Positions 24,626 to 33,556 are shown, numbered from the stretch's first letter. The stretch is DNA of 64,000 nucleotides from Streptomyces ferrugineus (GCF_015160855.1 NZ_CP063373.1:3658001-3722000), one strand, 5' to 3'. Program-made: numbers and translations. Notes: generated by a model not told the origin, from the letters alone.

Positions 24626-24972
24626 CCGGACCGCCCCGCCGCTGCGGCGGGGGCTTGTCGTCAGACAGGGATCTTGACGCACGGATGAACGAAATACCCA
24701 ACGGAATCGGGGATTTGTGGCGTTACTCACCACTCACCCGTTCGGGTGGGTGGCCGGGTGTTCGAGGGGGTGTCCAGATGCCCGAGGAGTCCCGGACCAG
24801 CGACGGAACACCTCATTCCGTCCGGGGGTCATGCCTCTTGCGCAACCCTGGCGGGCGCGCAAAAAGTAGGCTCGGCTACGCCGAAAGGGGGTACCTCGAC
24901 TGGTCCGTTTCAGCCCGGTTCCGGACGCCTCGTCAGCGGGTCGGGACGTCCGGAATCCGGCTGTACACGTCG
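24626..24972. other. gene-free stretch with several hairpins
   Basis: About 350 bases with no gene I can support. It holds a strong CCCCGCCG/CGGCGGGG hairpin (about 24633-24652) just 5' of the riboswitch, a hairpin CCACTCACCCG/CGGGTGGGTGG (24730-24753), and a 9-bp inverted repeat TTCCGGACG/CGTCCGGAA (24919-24927 and 24947-24955). The last two lie downstream of the ClpP operon and are candidate terminators for it. The riboswitch promoter should be near 24660-24710 on the minus strand, but I cannot pick a clear one. Confidence 0.5.
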
Positions 24973-25281
24973 TCAACTGTCGGAGCGCGGTGGCACCGTG
25001 ACGCGAGCCGTGCGGCGCTCTCCGTCCAGCACGCGCAACGCACGCGCCAGCGTGGGCGCGTGCAGCTCCGTCTCACCGCGCTGGTGCATCAGCGCCAGCG
25101 CGTCCCGCAGCTCGGCCGCCTTGCTCACCAGCGCCTGGGCGGCGCGCAGTCCGCGGTAGGTGTCGCCGTACTGCGCCGGATTGATCCGGCCGAGCAGGTC
25201 CACCGCATCCAGGTAACGGTCGATCAACTCCCCCTCCGCGCGCGTCAGCGCGGGCAGGGGCGGCAGCTCGGGTGGCAGCAC
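24973..25281 (-). CDS. hypothetical 102-residue protein behind clpP
   Basis: 102 residues, soluble, mainly helical (ALTRAEGELIDRYLDAVDLL, ALVSKAAELRDALALMHQRG), with a basic end. I do not recognise a named domain. It starts 7 nt after the stop of the ClpP-like gene, so the two are surely one operon and may act together. Charged helices and small size would suit an adaptor or assembly partner, but that is only a guess. Confidence 0.6.
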   Translation of the reverse strand: MLPPELPPLPALTRAEGELIDRYLDAVDLLGRINPAQYGDTYRGLRAAQALVSKAAELRDALALMHQRGETELHAPTLARALRVLDGERRTARVTVPPRSDS

Positions 25282-25288
25282 CGGCCGA

Positions 25289-25924
25289 TCACCGCCCCGT
25301 CGGCGGGGCCATCGTGGACCTGCGGTCGGGGACGATCCGGTCCGCCAGCCCGTACTCCACCGCCTCCTGTGCGGTGAGGACCTTGTCCCGCTCGATGTCC
25401 TCGGTCACCTGTTCGCGGCTGCGCCCGGTGTGCTCGGCGAGCATCTCCTCCAGACGGGCCCGAATCCGCGTCAGTTCGTCGGCCTGGATGGCCAGATCGC
25501 TCGCCTGTCCCTCGACCGGCTCGGGCAGGGCGGGCTGATGGAGCACCATCCGGGCCCCCGGCAGCGCGAACCGCTTGCCCGGTGTGCCCGCGGCCAGCAG
25601 TACGGCGCCGGCCGCGCCGGCCTGGCCCAGGCAGATCGTCTCCACGTCGCAGGCGACGTACCGCATGGTGTCGTAGATCGCCGACATGGCGCTGAACGAG
25701 CCGCCGGGGGAATTGATGTACAGCGAGATGTCCTGGTCGGGGTCCTTGTGCTCCAGGTACATGAACTGGGCCATCACGTCGTTCGCCGAGGTGTCGTCGA
25801 TCTGGGTGCCGAGAAAGACGATCCGTTCCTCCAGCAGCTTCGAGTAGGGGTCCTGCGTCCTGAGGCCGGAACTCGTGCGCTCGGTGAACTCGGGCAGTAC
25901 ATAGCGCGCGGACGGTCGGGTCAT
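25289..25924 (-). CDS. clpP: ClpP-family protein lacking the catalytic serine
   Basis: 211 residues with the ClpP fold throughout: [20 protein letters not shown] (substrate strand), MVLHQP (catalytic His, residue 129) and [16 protein letters not shown] (catalytic Asp about 180). The nucleophile segment, normally GQAASMGA, reads GQAGAAGA here, so Ala104 replaces the Ser. Alone it should be proteolytically inactive; it may instead co-assemble with another ClpP ring. Streptomyces have several ClpP paralogues and this is one of the non-canonical ones. Good Shine-Dalgarno GAGGG before ATG 25924. Divergent from an orphan antitoxin. Confidence 0.88.
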   Translation of the reverse strand: MTRPSARYVLPEFTERTSSGLRTQDPYSKLLEERIVFLGTQIDDTSANDVMAQFMYLEHKDPDQDISLYINSPGGSFSAMSAIYDTMRYVACDVETICLGQAGAAGAVLLAAGTPGKRFALPGARMVLHQPALPEPVEGQASDLAIQADELTRIRARLEEMLAEHTGRSREQVTEDIERDKVLTAQEAVEYGLADRIVPDRRSTMAPPTGR

Positions 25925-25959
25925 GGCTCACGCCTCCCTCTCCGGGGTGCCTGTAAAAA

Positions 25960-25976
25960 ATGTACAGGACGTACAT
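25960..25976. promoter_or_regulatory. perfect palindrome between clpP-like and antitoxin genes
   Basis: ATGTAC-N5-GTACAT, perfect 6-bp arms, centred in the 69-bp region between the two divergent starts. Phd/YefM proteins bind palindromes of the GTAC core type in their own promoters, so the downstream antitoxin is the obvious ligand; it would then also control the ClpP-like operon. TAATGT at 25983-25988 is a possible -10 for the antitoxin. Confidence 0.6.
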
Positions 25977-25993
25977 GACGTAATGTGGGGAGC

Positions 25994-26281
25994 ATGGCCT
26001 ACGAGATTCCGGTGACGCAAGCCAGGGCTGAGCTCGCCGATCTGATCAATCGCGTGGTGTACGGCGGTGAGCGCGTCGTCGTGACCCGTCATGGCAAGCC
26101 CCTTGTCGCCCTTGTCTCCGCCTCTGACCTCGAACGACTGGAGGAGCTCGGGGCGCCGGCGGAGCTCGCCGAGGAGCAGGTGATCAGCGCGGTCTCCAGC
26201 GTCCGCGAGGTCGCGTCCGCTCCCCGCGAACGGCAGCGCTTCGGCATCGCCGCCGAGCACCGCGGTGCGAGCCCCTCCTAG
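25994..26281 (+). CDS. Phd/YefM-type antitoxin without adjacent toxin
   Basis: 95 residues. The N-terminal Phd/YefM fold is clear: EIPVTQARAELADLINRVVY, ERVVVTRHGKPLVALVSASD (about 3-48), then a helical C-terminus. These proteins bind DNA as dimers and neutralise RelE, Doc or similar toxins. No toxin gene follows: a strong terminator and a convergent gene come next. It may be an orphan used as a transcription regulator. ATG 25994 is preferred over the GTG at 25985 because the family starts at MAYEIPVTQAR. Confidence 0.88.
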   Translation: MAYEIPVTQARAELADLINRVVYGGERVVVTRHGKPLVALVSASDLERLEELGAPAELAEEQVISAVSSVREVASAPRERQRFGIAAEHRGASPS

Positions 26282-26317
26282 TACCCGCATCCCAGTACCC
26301 GTCTCCGGCACGACGAA

Positions 26318-26357
26318 GACCGTGCACCCCCGTCCGCTACAGCGGGGGTGCACGGTC
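26318..26357. terminator. 15-bp perfect hairpin terminator
   Basis: GACCGTGCACCCCCG (26318-26332) pairs exactly with CGGGGGTGCACGGTC (26343-26357) around a 10-nt loop. It lies between the convergent antitoxin and membrane-protein genes and can serve both strands. One of the strongest hairpins in the window; no U-tract. Confidence 0.85.
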
Positions 26358-26376
26358 GCTTCGGGGTGGCCGGCGG

Positions 26377-27393
26377 TCAGCCGACGGTGGCCAGTTCCCG
26401 CTCGGGTGCCCGCTCGGCGCTCGCCTTCCTCGCCTTGAGCGCGCTCCCCAGCAGTACGGCGCCCAGGCCCAGCGCGGCCCACCAGGTCAGGGTCAGCGCC
26501 GGGCCGGTCGCCGCCGCGCCGTCGAAGAAGGACACCGAGCGCAGCAGGGTCGTGCCCGCGCCGGGCGGCAGCCACTGGCCGATCACGCCGACCGGCTCCG
26601 GCAGCATCTGCGGTGCCGAGGGCGCGCCGGAGAAGGGGTTGCCGAACAGCATCACGGCGCCGGCCACGATCCCGACACCGGCGGTGCCGATGAGCGCGGC
26701 GAGCCCCGCGACGGCGGCACTCACCGCCAGCGTCGCCAGGGCGAGCACCCCGGCCTCCGCCCACCAGTCGCCGGTGAGCACCCCCAGCCAGCTGTGCGCG
26801 AGGGCGGCCGCGATCACGCCGATCAGTGCGGCGACGCCGACCAGCGCGCTCACGGCGCGCATGCCGCGCAGTCCGAGCAGGGTCACCGCGGCGCCCGCCG
26901 CAATGCCGGCCAGGGCCAGTGGCAGCACACTGGCGTTCAGGGCCGCGCCGCGCGGGTCGTTCTCGGGTGCGGGGACGACGTCGACGGTCCTGACCTGGGT
27001 GCCCTCGGCGGCGGCCTGCTCGGCCACCGCCTGCTGGAGGAGCTGGGCGACCGTCGGGCTCGCGGCCGATGCGGTCAGCAGTTCGGGCCCTTGGGGTGTG
27101 ACGACGACCGCGCCGTATACGGTCCGGTCCTCGACGGCCTCCCGGGCCGCGGCCTCGTCGGCGTAGCGGTGGATCTCGAACGCGCCGTCCTTCTGGGCGA
27201 GCTGCCGCTCCACCTGGGCCGTGGCCGCGGCGGGCCCGGCCACGCCGAGCGGCAGGTCGCGGGGCGCGGTGCGGGCGGCGGGCCAGGCGAAGGCCCACAG
27301 GGCGAGGGCGGCGATGACGGGCACGAGGACGACGACCGCGATCAGGCGGCGACGCGCCGGGGCCCTGGTCGGCGTAGCGGAAGGGCTGGACAT
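26377..27393 (-). CDS. ABC-2/YhgE-Pip-like membrane protein
   Basis: 338 residues. One N-terminal membrane segment (about 18-40), an extracytoplasmic domain (about 45-150, containing PRDLPLGVAGP and a QVERQLAQKDGAFEI stretch), then five or six hydrophobic segments (about 155-325). This is the architecture of the ABC-2 permease/YhgE-Pip family, often drug or phage-related exporters, without a linked ATPase. It is divergent from a TetR regulator, suggesting an inducible efflux function. ATG 27393 is preceded by GGGAGA; the upstream frame reads through operators. Confidence 0.8.
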   Translation of the reverse strand: MSSPSATPTRAPARRRLIAVVVLVPVIAALALWAFAWPAARTAPRDLPLGVAGPAAATAQVERQLAQKDGAFEIHRYADEAAAREAVEDRTVYGAVVVTPQGPELLTASAASPTVAQLLQQAVAEQAAAEGTQVRTVDVVPAPENDPRGAALNASVLPLALAGIAAGAAVTLLGLRGMRAVSALVGVAALIGVIAAALAHSWLGVLTGDWWAEAGVLALATLAVSAAVAGLAALIGTAGVGIVAGAVMLFGNPFSGAPSAPQMLPEPVGVIGQWLPPGAGTTLLRSVSFFDGAAATGPALTLTWWAALGLGAVLLGSALKARKASAERAPERELATVG

Positions 27394-27426
27394 GGTCTCT
27401 CCCTGAGGGTCGGAGGTGCCGGACCT

Positions 27427-27449
27427 AAAAAGAAGGAGCGTTCGTTTTT
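27427..27449. promoter_or_regulatory. TetR operator copy 1
   Basis: The element AAGAAGGAGCGTTCGTTTT lies here and is repeated as AAGAAGGAATGTTCGTTTT at 27489-27507. Both copies carry a GAA-N6-TTC dyad. They flank the divergent start region of the membrane-protein and TetR genes, so the TetR protein probably represses both. Copy 1 is 34 nt from the membrane-protein ATG. Confidence 0.6.
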
Positions 27450-27483
27450 GCTGTGCCACCACCGTCCTGCGCAATGTCGGCCC

Positions 27484-27512
27484 TTGTCAAGAAGGAATGT
27501 TCGTTTTACTTT
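27484..27512 (+). promoter_or_regulatory. leaderless promoter with TetR operator copy 2
   Basis: TTGTCA (27484-27489), a 17-nt spacer and TACTTT (27507-27512) make a near-consensus promoter; the -10 ends 6 nt before ATG 27519, so the tetR transcript should be leaderless. The spacer is filled by operator copy 2 (27489-27507), so the TetR protein bound there would block RNA polymerase. Confidence 0.7.
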
Positions 27513-27518
27513 TTGACC

Positions 27519-28148
27519 ATGGCCCGTGTATCCCAGGAACACCTCGACGCCCGCCGCCGGCAGATCCTCGACGGCGCCGCGCGCCTCTTCGCGCGCAACG
27601 GCTTCCATGCCACGTCGATGCAGGACGTGCTGAAGGAGGTCGACCTCTCGGCCGGAGCGGTGTACCGCTACTTCAGCGGCAAGGACGAGCTGATCGCCGC
27701 CATCGCCCGGGAGGTGCTCGGCGAGGTGCGCACGGCGTTCGAGGACGTCGCCCGGCAGAGCCCGCCCCCGCCGCCGGACGTCCTGGTCGGCGAGGTCCTG
27801 AGCAGGGTGCTCGGCATCTGGGAGTCCCTGAGCGTCGACGCCGAGCCGGTGCTCCCGCGGCTGATCATGCAGGTGTGGGCGGAGACCGTGCGCCACGAGG
27901 AGCTCGCGGTCGTCCTGGCGCAGGGCTACGAGGCGGTGGAGCAGGGCTGGGTGCGGGTCGTCGAGGCGTACCAGGACGCCGGCCTGATGCGGTCGGACAT
28001 CCCTGCCGAGGACGCCGCCCGCACCATGATCGGTGCCGTGCAGGGCTTCATCGCACAGCAGGCCCTGTTCGGAACGACCCCGGTCGAGATGCTGCAGAAC
28101 GGGCTACGGGGTCTGATGAGCATGGGCGGCGCGGAGCCGGCGGCCTGA
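27519..28148 (+). CDS. TetR-family regulator
   Basis: 209 residues. TetR_N helix-turn-helix at about 10-58 ([51 protein letters not shown]). The C-terminal domain is the AcrR-like type (about 85-195). It is divergent from a putative exporter with a duplicated operator between them, so local autoregulation and efflux control are likely; the inducer is unknown. ATG 27519 matches the -10 spacing. Confidence 0.92.
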   Translation: MARVSQEHLDARRRQILDGAARLFARNGFHATSMQDVLKEVDLSAGAVYRYFSGKDELIAAIAREVLGEVRTAFEDVARQSPPPPPDVLVGEVLSRVLGIWESLSVDAEPVLPRLIMQVWAETVRHEELAVVLAQGYEAVEQGWVRVVEAYQDAGLMRSDIPAEDAARTMIGAVQGFIAQQALFGTTPVEMLQNGLRGLMSMGGAEPAA

Positions 28149-28164
28149 TCGGATCACAGCTCGG

Positions 28165-28180
28165 TTAACTTGCTTGAAAC
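28165..28180 (+). promoter_or_regulatory. GlnR box upstream of urease genes
   Basis: TTAAC-N6-GAAAC fits the actinomycete GlnR half-site pair gTnAC-n6-GaAAC with a single mismatch. TAGCCT at 28191-28196 can be the -10 and would put the box near -25 to -40. GlnR is the nitrogen regulator of Streptomyces, and urease genes are known members of its regulon, so the site is plausible; binding is not shown here. Confidence 0.6.
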
Positions 28181-28281
28181 TCGGTCCAACTAGCCTGCCG
28201 GTCCATGCCACCAGGGACTTTGCCCCGTGGCCGCGGCAACCGGACCCCGCACGGTCCGGAGCGAGGACTGTGAGGTGGGAC

Positions 28282-28584
28282 GTGCAACTGACCCCGCACG
28301 AGCAAGAGAGGCTGCTCATCCACGTGGCGGCGGACGTCGCCGAGAAGCGCCGGGCCCGCGGGCTGAAGCTGAACCACCCCGAGGCGGTCGCCCTCATCAC
28401 GTCGCACATCCTCGAGGGCGCCCGCGACGGCCGTACGGTCGCCGAGCTCATGTCCTCCGGGCGCAAGCTGCTCACCCGTGACGACGTCATGGAAGGCATC
28501 CCCGAGATGATCCACGACGTCCAGGTCGAGGCGACCTTCCCGGACGGCACCAAGCTCGTCACCGTCCACGACCCGATCGTCTGA
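28282..28584 (+). CDS. ureA: urease gamma subunit
   Basis: 100 residues, the standard length of Ure[21 protein letters not shown] at the start, then [24 protein letters not shown] (split: [12 protein letters not shown] and [11 protein letters not shown]) and [16 protein letters not shown] at the end. It is the small structural subunit of the nickel enzyme that hydrolyses urea to ammonia and CO2. GTG 28282, preceded by GAGGTGG, is preferred to the longer upstream frame. First of ureABC-F-G-D. Confidence 0.97.
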   Translation: MQLTPHEQERLLIHVAADVAEKRRARGLKLNHPEAVALITSHILEGARDGRTVAELMSSGRKLLTRDDVMEGIPEMIHDVQVEATFPDGTKLVTVHDPIV

Positions 28585-28594
28585 GGAGGCCTCG

Positions 28595-28906
28595 TTGATC
28601 CCCGGAGAGATCCTCTTCGCCGACGGCCCGATCGCCTACAACGAGGGTCGTGAGGTCACCCGGCTGACCGTCCTCAACGCCGCCGACCGGCCCGTGCAGG
28701 TCGGCTCCCACTACCACTTCGCCGAGGCCAACCCCGGTCTGGACTTCGACCGCGCCGCAGCGCGCGGCAAGCGGCTCAACATCGCCGCCGGCACCGCCGT
28801 GCGCTTCGAGCCCGGGATCCCCGTCGACGTCGAACTCGTCCCGCTCACCGGCGCCCGCGTGGTGCCCGGACTGCGCGGCGAGACCGGAGGTGCCCTCGAT
28901 GCCTGA
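28595..28906 (+). CDS. ureB: urease beta subunit
   Basis: 103 residues from a TTG start with GAGGAGG 5 nt upstream. [37 protein letters not shown] and [17 protein letters not shown] are canonical UreB sequences. It packs between UreA and UreC in the (abc)3 urease. It overlaps ureC by 8 nt. Confidence 0.97.
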   Translation: MIPGEILFADGPIAYNEGREVTRLTVLNAADRPVQVGSHYHFAEANPGLDFDRAAARGKRLNIAAGTAVRFEPGIPVDVELVPLTGARVVPGLRGETGGALDA

Positions 28907-30620
28907 GATCTCCCGCGCCGCGTACGCCGACCTGTTCGGCCCGACCACCGGTGACCGCATCCGGCTGGCCGACACCGATCTGCTGGTCGAGATCGAGGAG
29001 GACCGCTCCGGCGGACCCGGACTCGCCGGTGACGAGGCCGTGTTCGGCGGCGGCAAGGTCATCCGCGAGTCCATGGGCCAGTCGCGGGCCACGCGCGCCG
29101 ACGGCACCCCCGACACGGTGATCACCGGCGTCGTGATCATCGACCACTGGGGCATCGTCAAGGCCGACGTCGGCATCCGCGACGGCCGGATCACCGGCAT
29201 CGGCAAGGCGGGCAACCCCGACACCATGGACGGCGTGCACCCGGACCTCGTCATCGGCCCCGAGACCGAGATCATCGCCGGCAACGGACGGATCCTGACG
29301 GCCGGCGCCATCGACGCGCACGTCCACTTCATCTGCCCCCAGATCGCCGACGAGGCGCTGTCGGCGGGCATCACGACACTGATCGGCGGCGGCACCGGAC
29401 CCGCCGAGGGGTCGAAGGCGACCACGGTCACGCCCGGCCCGTGGCACCTGGCCCGGATGCTGGAGGCGATGGAGCACCACCCCGTCAACTTCGGCCTGCT
29501 CGGCAAGGGCAACACCGTCTCCCACGAGGCGATGCTGTCCCAGATCCGCGGCGGCGCCCTCGGCCTCAAACTGCACGAGGACTGGGGCTCCACCCCGGCC
29601 GTCATCGACGCCTCGCTCACCGTCGCCGACCGGACCGGCATCCAGATCGCCATCCACACGGACACCCTCAACGAGGCCGGCTTCGTCGGCGACACGCTCG
29701 CCGCGATCGCCGGACGCGGCATCCACGCGTACCACACCGAGGGCGCGGGCGGCGGACACGCGCCGGACATCATGACCGTCGTCTCCGAGCCGCACGTGCT
29801 GCCCAGCTCGACCAACCCGACGCGGCCGTTCACCGTCAACACCGCCGAGGAACACCTCGACATGCTGATGGTGTGCCACCACCTCAACGCGGCCGTGCCC
29901 GAGGACCTCGCCTTCGCCGAGTCGCGGATCCGGCCGTCGACCATCGGGGCGGAGGACATCCTGCACGACCTGGGCGCGATCTCGATCATCTCGTCCGACT
30001 CGCAGGCCATGGGCCGGGTGGGCGAGGTCGTCATGCGGACCTGGCAGACCGCCCATGTGATGAAGGGGCGGCGCGGTGCGCTGCCGGGGGACGGGCGGGC
30101 CGACAACCTGCGGGTGCGGCGCTACGTGGCCAAATACACGATCAACCCGGCGCTCGCGCAGGGCCTCGGCGGCGAGATCGGCTCCGTGGAGAGCGGCAAG
30201 CTCGCCGACCTGGTGCTGTGGGAGCCGGCGTTCTTCGGCGTCAAGCCACACCTCGTCATCAAGGGCGGGCAGATCGCGTACGCGCAGATGGGCGACGCCA
30301 ACGCGTCCATCCCGACGCCGCAGCCGATCCTGCCCCGGCCGATGTTCGGCGCGATCGGGCGTGCGCCCGCCTCGAACTCGGTCAACTTCGTGGCGCCGCT
30401 CGCGATCGAGGACGGCCTTCCGGAGCGGCTCCAGCTCGGGAAGCGGTTCGTGGCCATCGACTCGACGCGTGCGGTCACCAAGGCCGACATGCGGGAGAAC
30501 GACGCCCGGCCCGACGTACGGATCGACCCCGACAGCTTCGCCGTGCACATCGACGGGGAACTGGTGGAGGCGACTCCTGCCGCCGAACTGCCCATGGCCC
30601 AGCGCTACTTCCTGTTCTGA
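28899..30620 (+). CDS. ureC: urease alpha (catalytic) subunit
   Basis: 573 residues. Nickel ligands: HVHF (about 136-138), the carbamylated Lys in GLKLHEDW (about 220), HTDTLNE, and [10 protein letters not shown]; the mobile-flap Cys-His is in MLMVCHHLN (about 322), and the late Asp in SDSQAMGR. All catalytic residues are intact. ATG 28899 follows GGAGG with an 8-nt gap; the GTG at 28890 in the same frame is less likely. Confidence 0.98.
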   Translation: MPEISRAAYADLFGPTTGDRIRLADTDLLVEIEEDRSGGPGLAGDEAVFGGGKVIRESMGQSRATRADGTPDTVITGVVIIDHWGIVKADVGIRDGRITGIGKAGNPDTMDGVHPDLVIGPETEIIAGNGRILTAGAIDAHVHFICPQIADEALSAGITTLIGGGTGPAEGSKATTVTPGPWHLARMLEAMEHHPVNFGLLGKGNTVSHEAMLSQIRGGALGLKLHEDWGSTPAVIDASLTVADRTGIQIAIHTDTLNEAGFVGDTLAAIAGRGIHAYHTEGAGGGHAPDIMTVVSEPHVLPSSTNPTRPFTVNTAEEHLDMLMVCHHLNAAVPEDLAFAESRIRPSTIGAEDILHDLGAISIISSDSQAMGRVGEVVMRTWQTAHVMKGRRGALPGDGRADNLRVRRYVAKYTINPALAQGLGGEIGSVESGKLADLVLWEPAFFGVKPHLVIKGGQIAYAQMGDANASIPTPQPILPRPMFGAIGRAPASNSVNFVAPLAIEDGLPERLQLGKRFVAIDSTRAVTKADMRENDARPDVRIDPDSFAVHIDGELVEATPAAELPMAQRYFLF

Positions 30621-30634
30621 CGGCCGGGTTTCCG

Positions 30635-31309
30635 ATGTCACGCGCAGCACTGCTCGTCCTCGCCGACGGCCGCTTTCCCGCCGGGGGCCACGCGCACTCC
30701 GGCGGGGCGGAGGCGGCCGTCAAGGCGGGGCGGATCACCGGGGCCGCGAGCCTGGAGGACTTCTGCCGGGGACGGTTGCACACGGCGGGCCTGGTCGCGG
30801 CCTCACTCGCCGCGGCGGCCGCCCTCGGCGTCGACGCGGAGGCCCTCGACGAGGCGGCCGACGCCCGTACGCCGTCGCCCGCGCTGCGGCTCGCCGCCCG
30901 CAAACTGGGGCGGCAGCTCATGCGGGCCGCTCGGGCGACATGGCCCGCGGCGGAACTCGACGCCCTGGCGCGCCGGTTCCCCAAGGGCGCCCATCAGCCG
31001 GTCGTGCTGGGGACCGTGGCGCGGGCCGCGGGCCTGGGAGCCGTCGAGGCGGCCTACTGCGCCGCGTACGAGAGCGTCAGCGGCCCGGCGACCGCGACGG
31101 TGCGGCTGCTGAGCCTCGATCCCTTCGACGCCACGGCCGTGCTGGCCCGGCTGGCGCCGGAGCTGGACCGGGTCGTGGACCGGGCGGTGGAGGCGGGGCG
31201 GCGAGTCGTCGACAGCGGCGTCGACGAGTTGCCCGCGGCGTCGGGGCCGCTGCTGGAGATCGGGGCGCAGGCGCACGCGGCGTGGGCCGTACGGCTGTTC
31301 GCGTCGTAG
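30635..31309 (+). CDS. ureF: urease accessory protein UreF
   Basis: 224 residues, all-alpha UreF. DGRFPAGGHAHSGGAEAAV near the N-terminus is the conserved start (LxDxxFPxGxxxHSxGxE), and FPKGAHQPVVLG and EAAYCAAYESVSG follow the family pattern. UreF works with UreD and UreG to carbamylate and load nickel into UreC. It starts 14 nt after ureC. Confidence 0.95.
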   Translation: MSRAALLVLADGRFPAGGHAHSGGAEAAVKAGRITGAASLEDFCRGRLHTAGLVAASLAAAAALGVDAEALDEAADARTPSPALRLAARKLGRQLMRAARATWPAAELDALARRFPKGAHQPVVLGTVARAAGLGAVEAAYCAAYESVSGPATATVRLLSLDPFDATAVLARLAPELDRVVDRAVEAGRRVVDSGVDELPAASGPLLEIGAQAHAAWAVRLFAS

Positions 31310-31378
31310 CACCCCACCCCCACCCCCACCACCGAACCAGGCCAGCCCTCAGCACCACCCGAACCGAAGGAGCCGCCC

Positions 31379-32056
31379 ATGCACCTCGACCACTCCCACG
31401 ACGGCCCCGGTGCCGTCAGCGCCGACGCCCAGCGCCCCGACGGATCCCGCCGGGCCCTGCGCATCGGCCTCGGCGGACCCGTCGGATCCGGCAAGACCGC
31501 GACCGTCGCCGCGCTGTGCCGCGCGCTGCGCGACGAACTGTCCCTGGCCGTCGTCACGAACGACATCTACACGCGCGAGGACGCCGAGTTCCTGCTGCGG
31601 GAGGCCGTGCTGCCGCCCGAGCGGATCACCGCCGTGGAGACGGGGGCGTGCCCGCACACCGCCATCCGCGACGACATCTCCGCGAACCTCGAAGCCGTCG
31701 AGGACCTGGAGGACGAGGTCGGTCCCCTCGATCTCGTCCTCGTCGAGTCCGGCGGGGACAACCTCACCGCCACCTTCTCCAAGGGGCTCGTCGACGCGCA
31801 GATCTTCGTGATCGACGTGGCCGGCGGGGACGACATCCCCCGCAAGGGAGGGCCCGGCGTCACCACCGCCGACCTGCTCGTCGTCAACAAGACCGACCTC
31901 GCCCCGTACGTCGGCTCCGACCTGGCGCGGATGGCGGCCGACGCCAAGGCGCAGCGCGCCGAACTGCCGGTCGTGTTCCAGTCGCTGCGCGGCGAGCCCG
32001 GAGTGCGGGACGTCGCCGCATGGGTGCGGGCGCGGCTCGAGGCGTGGACGGCATGA
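31379..32056 (+). CDS. ureG: urease accessory GTPase UreG
   Basis: 225 residues. P-loop GGPVGSGKT (about 32-40), [15 protein letters not shown], the nickel-binding metal site CPH in [11 protein letters not shown] (about 85-95), [12 protein letters not shown] and NKTDL (G4). The N-terminus [11 protein letters not shown] adds three His residues near the start, a feature that may store nickel. The GTPase powers nickel delivery to apo-urease. Coupled to ureD by a 4-nt overlap; 69 nt follow ureF. Confidence 0.97.
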   Translation: MHLDHSHDGPGAVSADAQRPDGSRRALRIGLGGPVGSGKTATVAALCRALRDELSLAVVTNDIYTREDAEFLLREAVLPPERITAVETGACPHTAIRDDISANLEAVEDLEDEVGPLDLVLVESGGDNLTATFSKGLVDAQIFVIDVAGGDDIPRKGGPGVTTADLLVVNKTDLAPYVGSDLARMAADAKAQRAELPVVFQSLRGEPGVRDVAAWVRARLEAWTA

Positions 32057-32817
32057 CGACCGTCGCCGGCGGGGTGCGGGCCCACGCGCGGATCGTCGCC
32101 CGGGCCGACGGGCGGGGCGGTACGGCGCTGCCGGTGCTCGACGGCGAGGGGCCGCTCGCCCTGAGGCGGACCCGGGGGAGCGGTGCCGAGGCGCGGGTCG
32201 TGCTCGTCGGCGCGATGAGCGGGCCGCTCGGCGGCGACCACTTCACCGTCGAGGCCGAGGCGGCGGACGGCGCACTGCTGCGCGTCGGGTCGGCCGCGGC
32301 CACCATCGCGCTGCCGGGGCAGCACAAGGGCGAGGCCCGCTACGACGTACGGCTGTCCGTGGCCGACGGCGGCGAACTGCACTGGCTTCCCGAGCAGTTG
32401 ATCTCCGCCCGCGGCAGTGACCTGCACGTCACGACCCGGGTCGAGGTCGGTGCGACGGGTCGGCTCGTGCTGCGTGAGGAACAGGTGCTCGGGCGGGCCG
32501 GGGAGGAGCCCGGGCGGCTCGGCAGCCGGATCCGGGTGCGCGTCGCCGGGCGGGTCGTCCTCGACCAGGAACTCTCCTGCGGGCCCGGGGCGCCGGGCGG
32601 CTGGGACGGGCCCGCAGGGCTCGGCGGCCTGCGTGCCGTCGGTCAACTCGTCGTCGTACGGCCGGAGTTCGCCGATGCTCCGGTGGCGGCCCGGATGCTG
32701 GGCGAGACCGCCGCCGTGATGCCGCTCGCCGGCCCCGCCGTGCTGGTGAGCGCGGCGGCGCGGGACGCGCTGCGGCTGCGCCGGGTGCTCGACGAGGCGC
32801 TGGAGTGCGTCGGCTGA
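32053..32817 (+). CDS. ureD: urease accessory protein UreD
   Basis: 254 residues. The UreD/UreH beta-rich scaffold is visible in [46 protein letters not shown] (split: [17 protein letters not shown] and LPEQLI) and the GRxxxRE-like [11 protein letters not shown]. It binds apo-urease directly and recruits UreF and UreG. This is a shorter UreD, as found in actinomycetes. Last gene of the operon, ending 10 nt before the convergent acyltransferase. Confidence 0.93.
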   Translation: MTTVAGGVRAHARIVARADGRGGTALPVLDGEGPLALRRTRGSGAEARVVLVGAMSGPLGGDHFTVEAEAADGALLRVGSAAATIALPGQHKGEARYDVRLSVADGGELHWLPEQLISARGSDLHVTTRVEVGATGRLVLREEQVLGRAGEEPGRLGSRIRVRVAGRVVLDQELSCGPGAPGGWDGPAGLGGLRAVGQLVVVRPEFADAPVAARMLGETAAVMPLAGPAVLVSAAARDALRLRRVLDEALECVG

Positions 32818-32827
32818 GCGAGCCCGG

Positions 32828-33556
32828 TCAACTGATGGGCAGGCGCGGGAACTTGCGCTCCTTGTCCGCCTTGGTCGCGGCCTCCTGCTCCGCCTTGGCG
32901 ACGGCCGCGTACTGGTCGACGTACTCCTGCTCCGAGAGCGACAGGATCGCGTACATGATCTCGTCGGTCACGGCGCGCAGGATCGCCTTCTCGTTCTCCA
33001 TACCGGCGTAGCGGGAGAAGTCCAGGGGCTTTCCGAAGCGGATCGTCACCGGGTGGATGTTGGGGATGACCTTGCCCGGCGGCTGCGCCTCGAAGGTGCC
33101 GATCATCGCGCAGGGGATGACCGGGACCCCGGCCTTGAGCGCCATCACGGCCACGCCGACCTTGCCCTTGTAGAGGCGGCCGTCGTGGGAGCGGGTGCCC
33201 TCCGGGTAGATGCCGAGGAGTTCGTCCTTGCTCAGGACGCCGAGGCCCTCGCGGATCGCGGCCTGACCCGCCTCCTTGCCGGTGCGGTCGACCGGGATCT
33301 GGCCGGCGCTGCGGAAGAACGCCGCGGTCAGGCGGCCCCTGACGCCGGGGCCGGTGAAGTACTCCTTCTTGGCCAGGAAGGTGATGCGCCGCTTGAGGAT
33401 CGCCGGCATCAGGAAGTGGTCCGAGAACGACAGGTGGTTGCCGGCGACGATGGCCGCTCCCGTGTCCGGTACGTGCTCAAGGCCCTCTATTCGGGGCCGG
33501 AAGACCAGTCTCAGCAGCGGTCCCAACAACACGTATTTCAGTACGTAGTAGAACAA
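32828..33556 (-). CDS. plsC: 1-acyl-glycerol-3-phosphate acyltransferase
   Basis: 242 residues. PlsC motifs: NHLSFSDHF (HX4D-type, block I, about 40-48), GQIPVDRTG (block II), YPEGTRSHDGRLYKGK (block III) and VPVIPCAMIG (block IV). It acylates lysophosphatidate at the cytoplasmic face of the membrane in phospholipid synthesis. TACACT (rc of 33634-33639) with TTCCGG 17 nt upstream is a possible promoter on the minus strand. Convergent with the urease operon; unrelated in function. Confidence 0.93.
   Translation of the reverse strand: MFYYVLKYVLLGPLLRLVFRPRIEGLEHVPDTGAAIVAGNHLSFSDHFLMPAILKRRITFLAKKEYFTGPGVRGRLTAAFFRSAGQIPVDRTGKEAGQAAIREGLGVLSKDELLGIYPEGTRSHDGRLYKGKVGVAVMALKAGVPVIPCAMIGTFEAQPPGKVIPNIHPVTIRFGKPLDFSRYAGMENEKAILRAVTDEIMYAILSLSEQEYVDQYAAVAKAEQEAATKADKERKFPRLPIS

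Noticed and set aside
24734..24976. 80-codon minus-strand frame in the gene-free stretch
   Set aside because: Arg/Ser/Thr-rich low-complexity translation, no ribosome-binding site, overlaps hairpins.
26282..26376. A toxin gene after the Phd antitoxin
   Set aside because: Only ~95 bases remain before the convergent gene and they hold a terminator; no open frame of toxin size.
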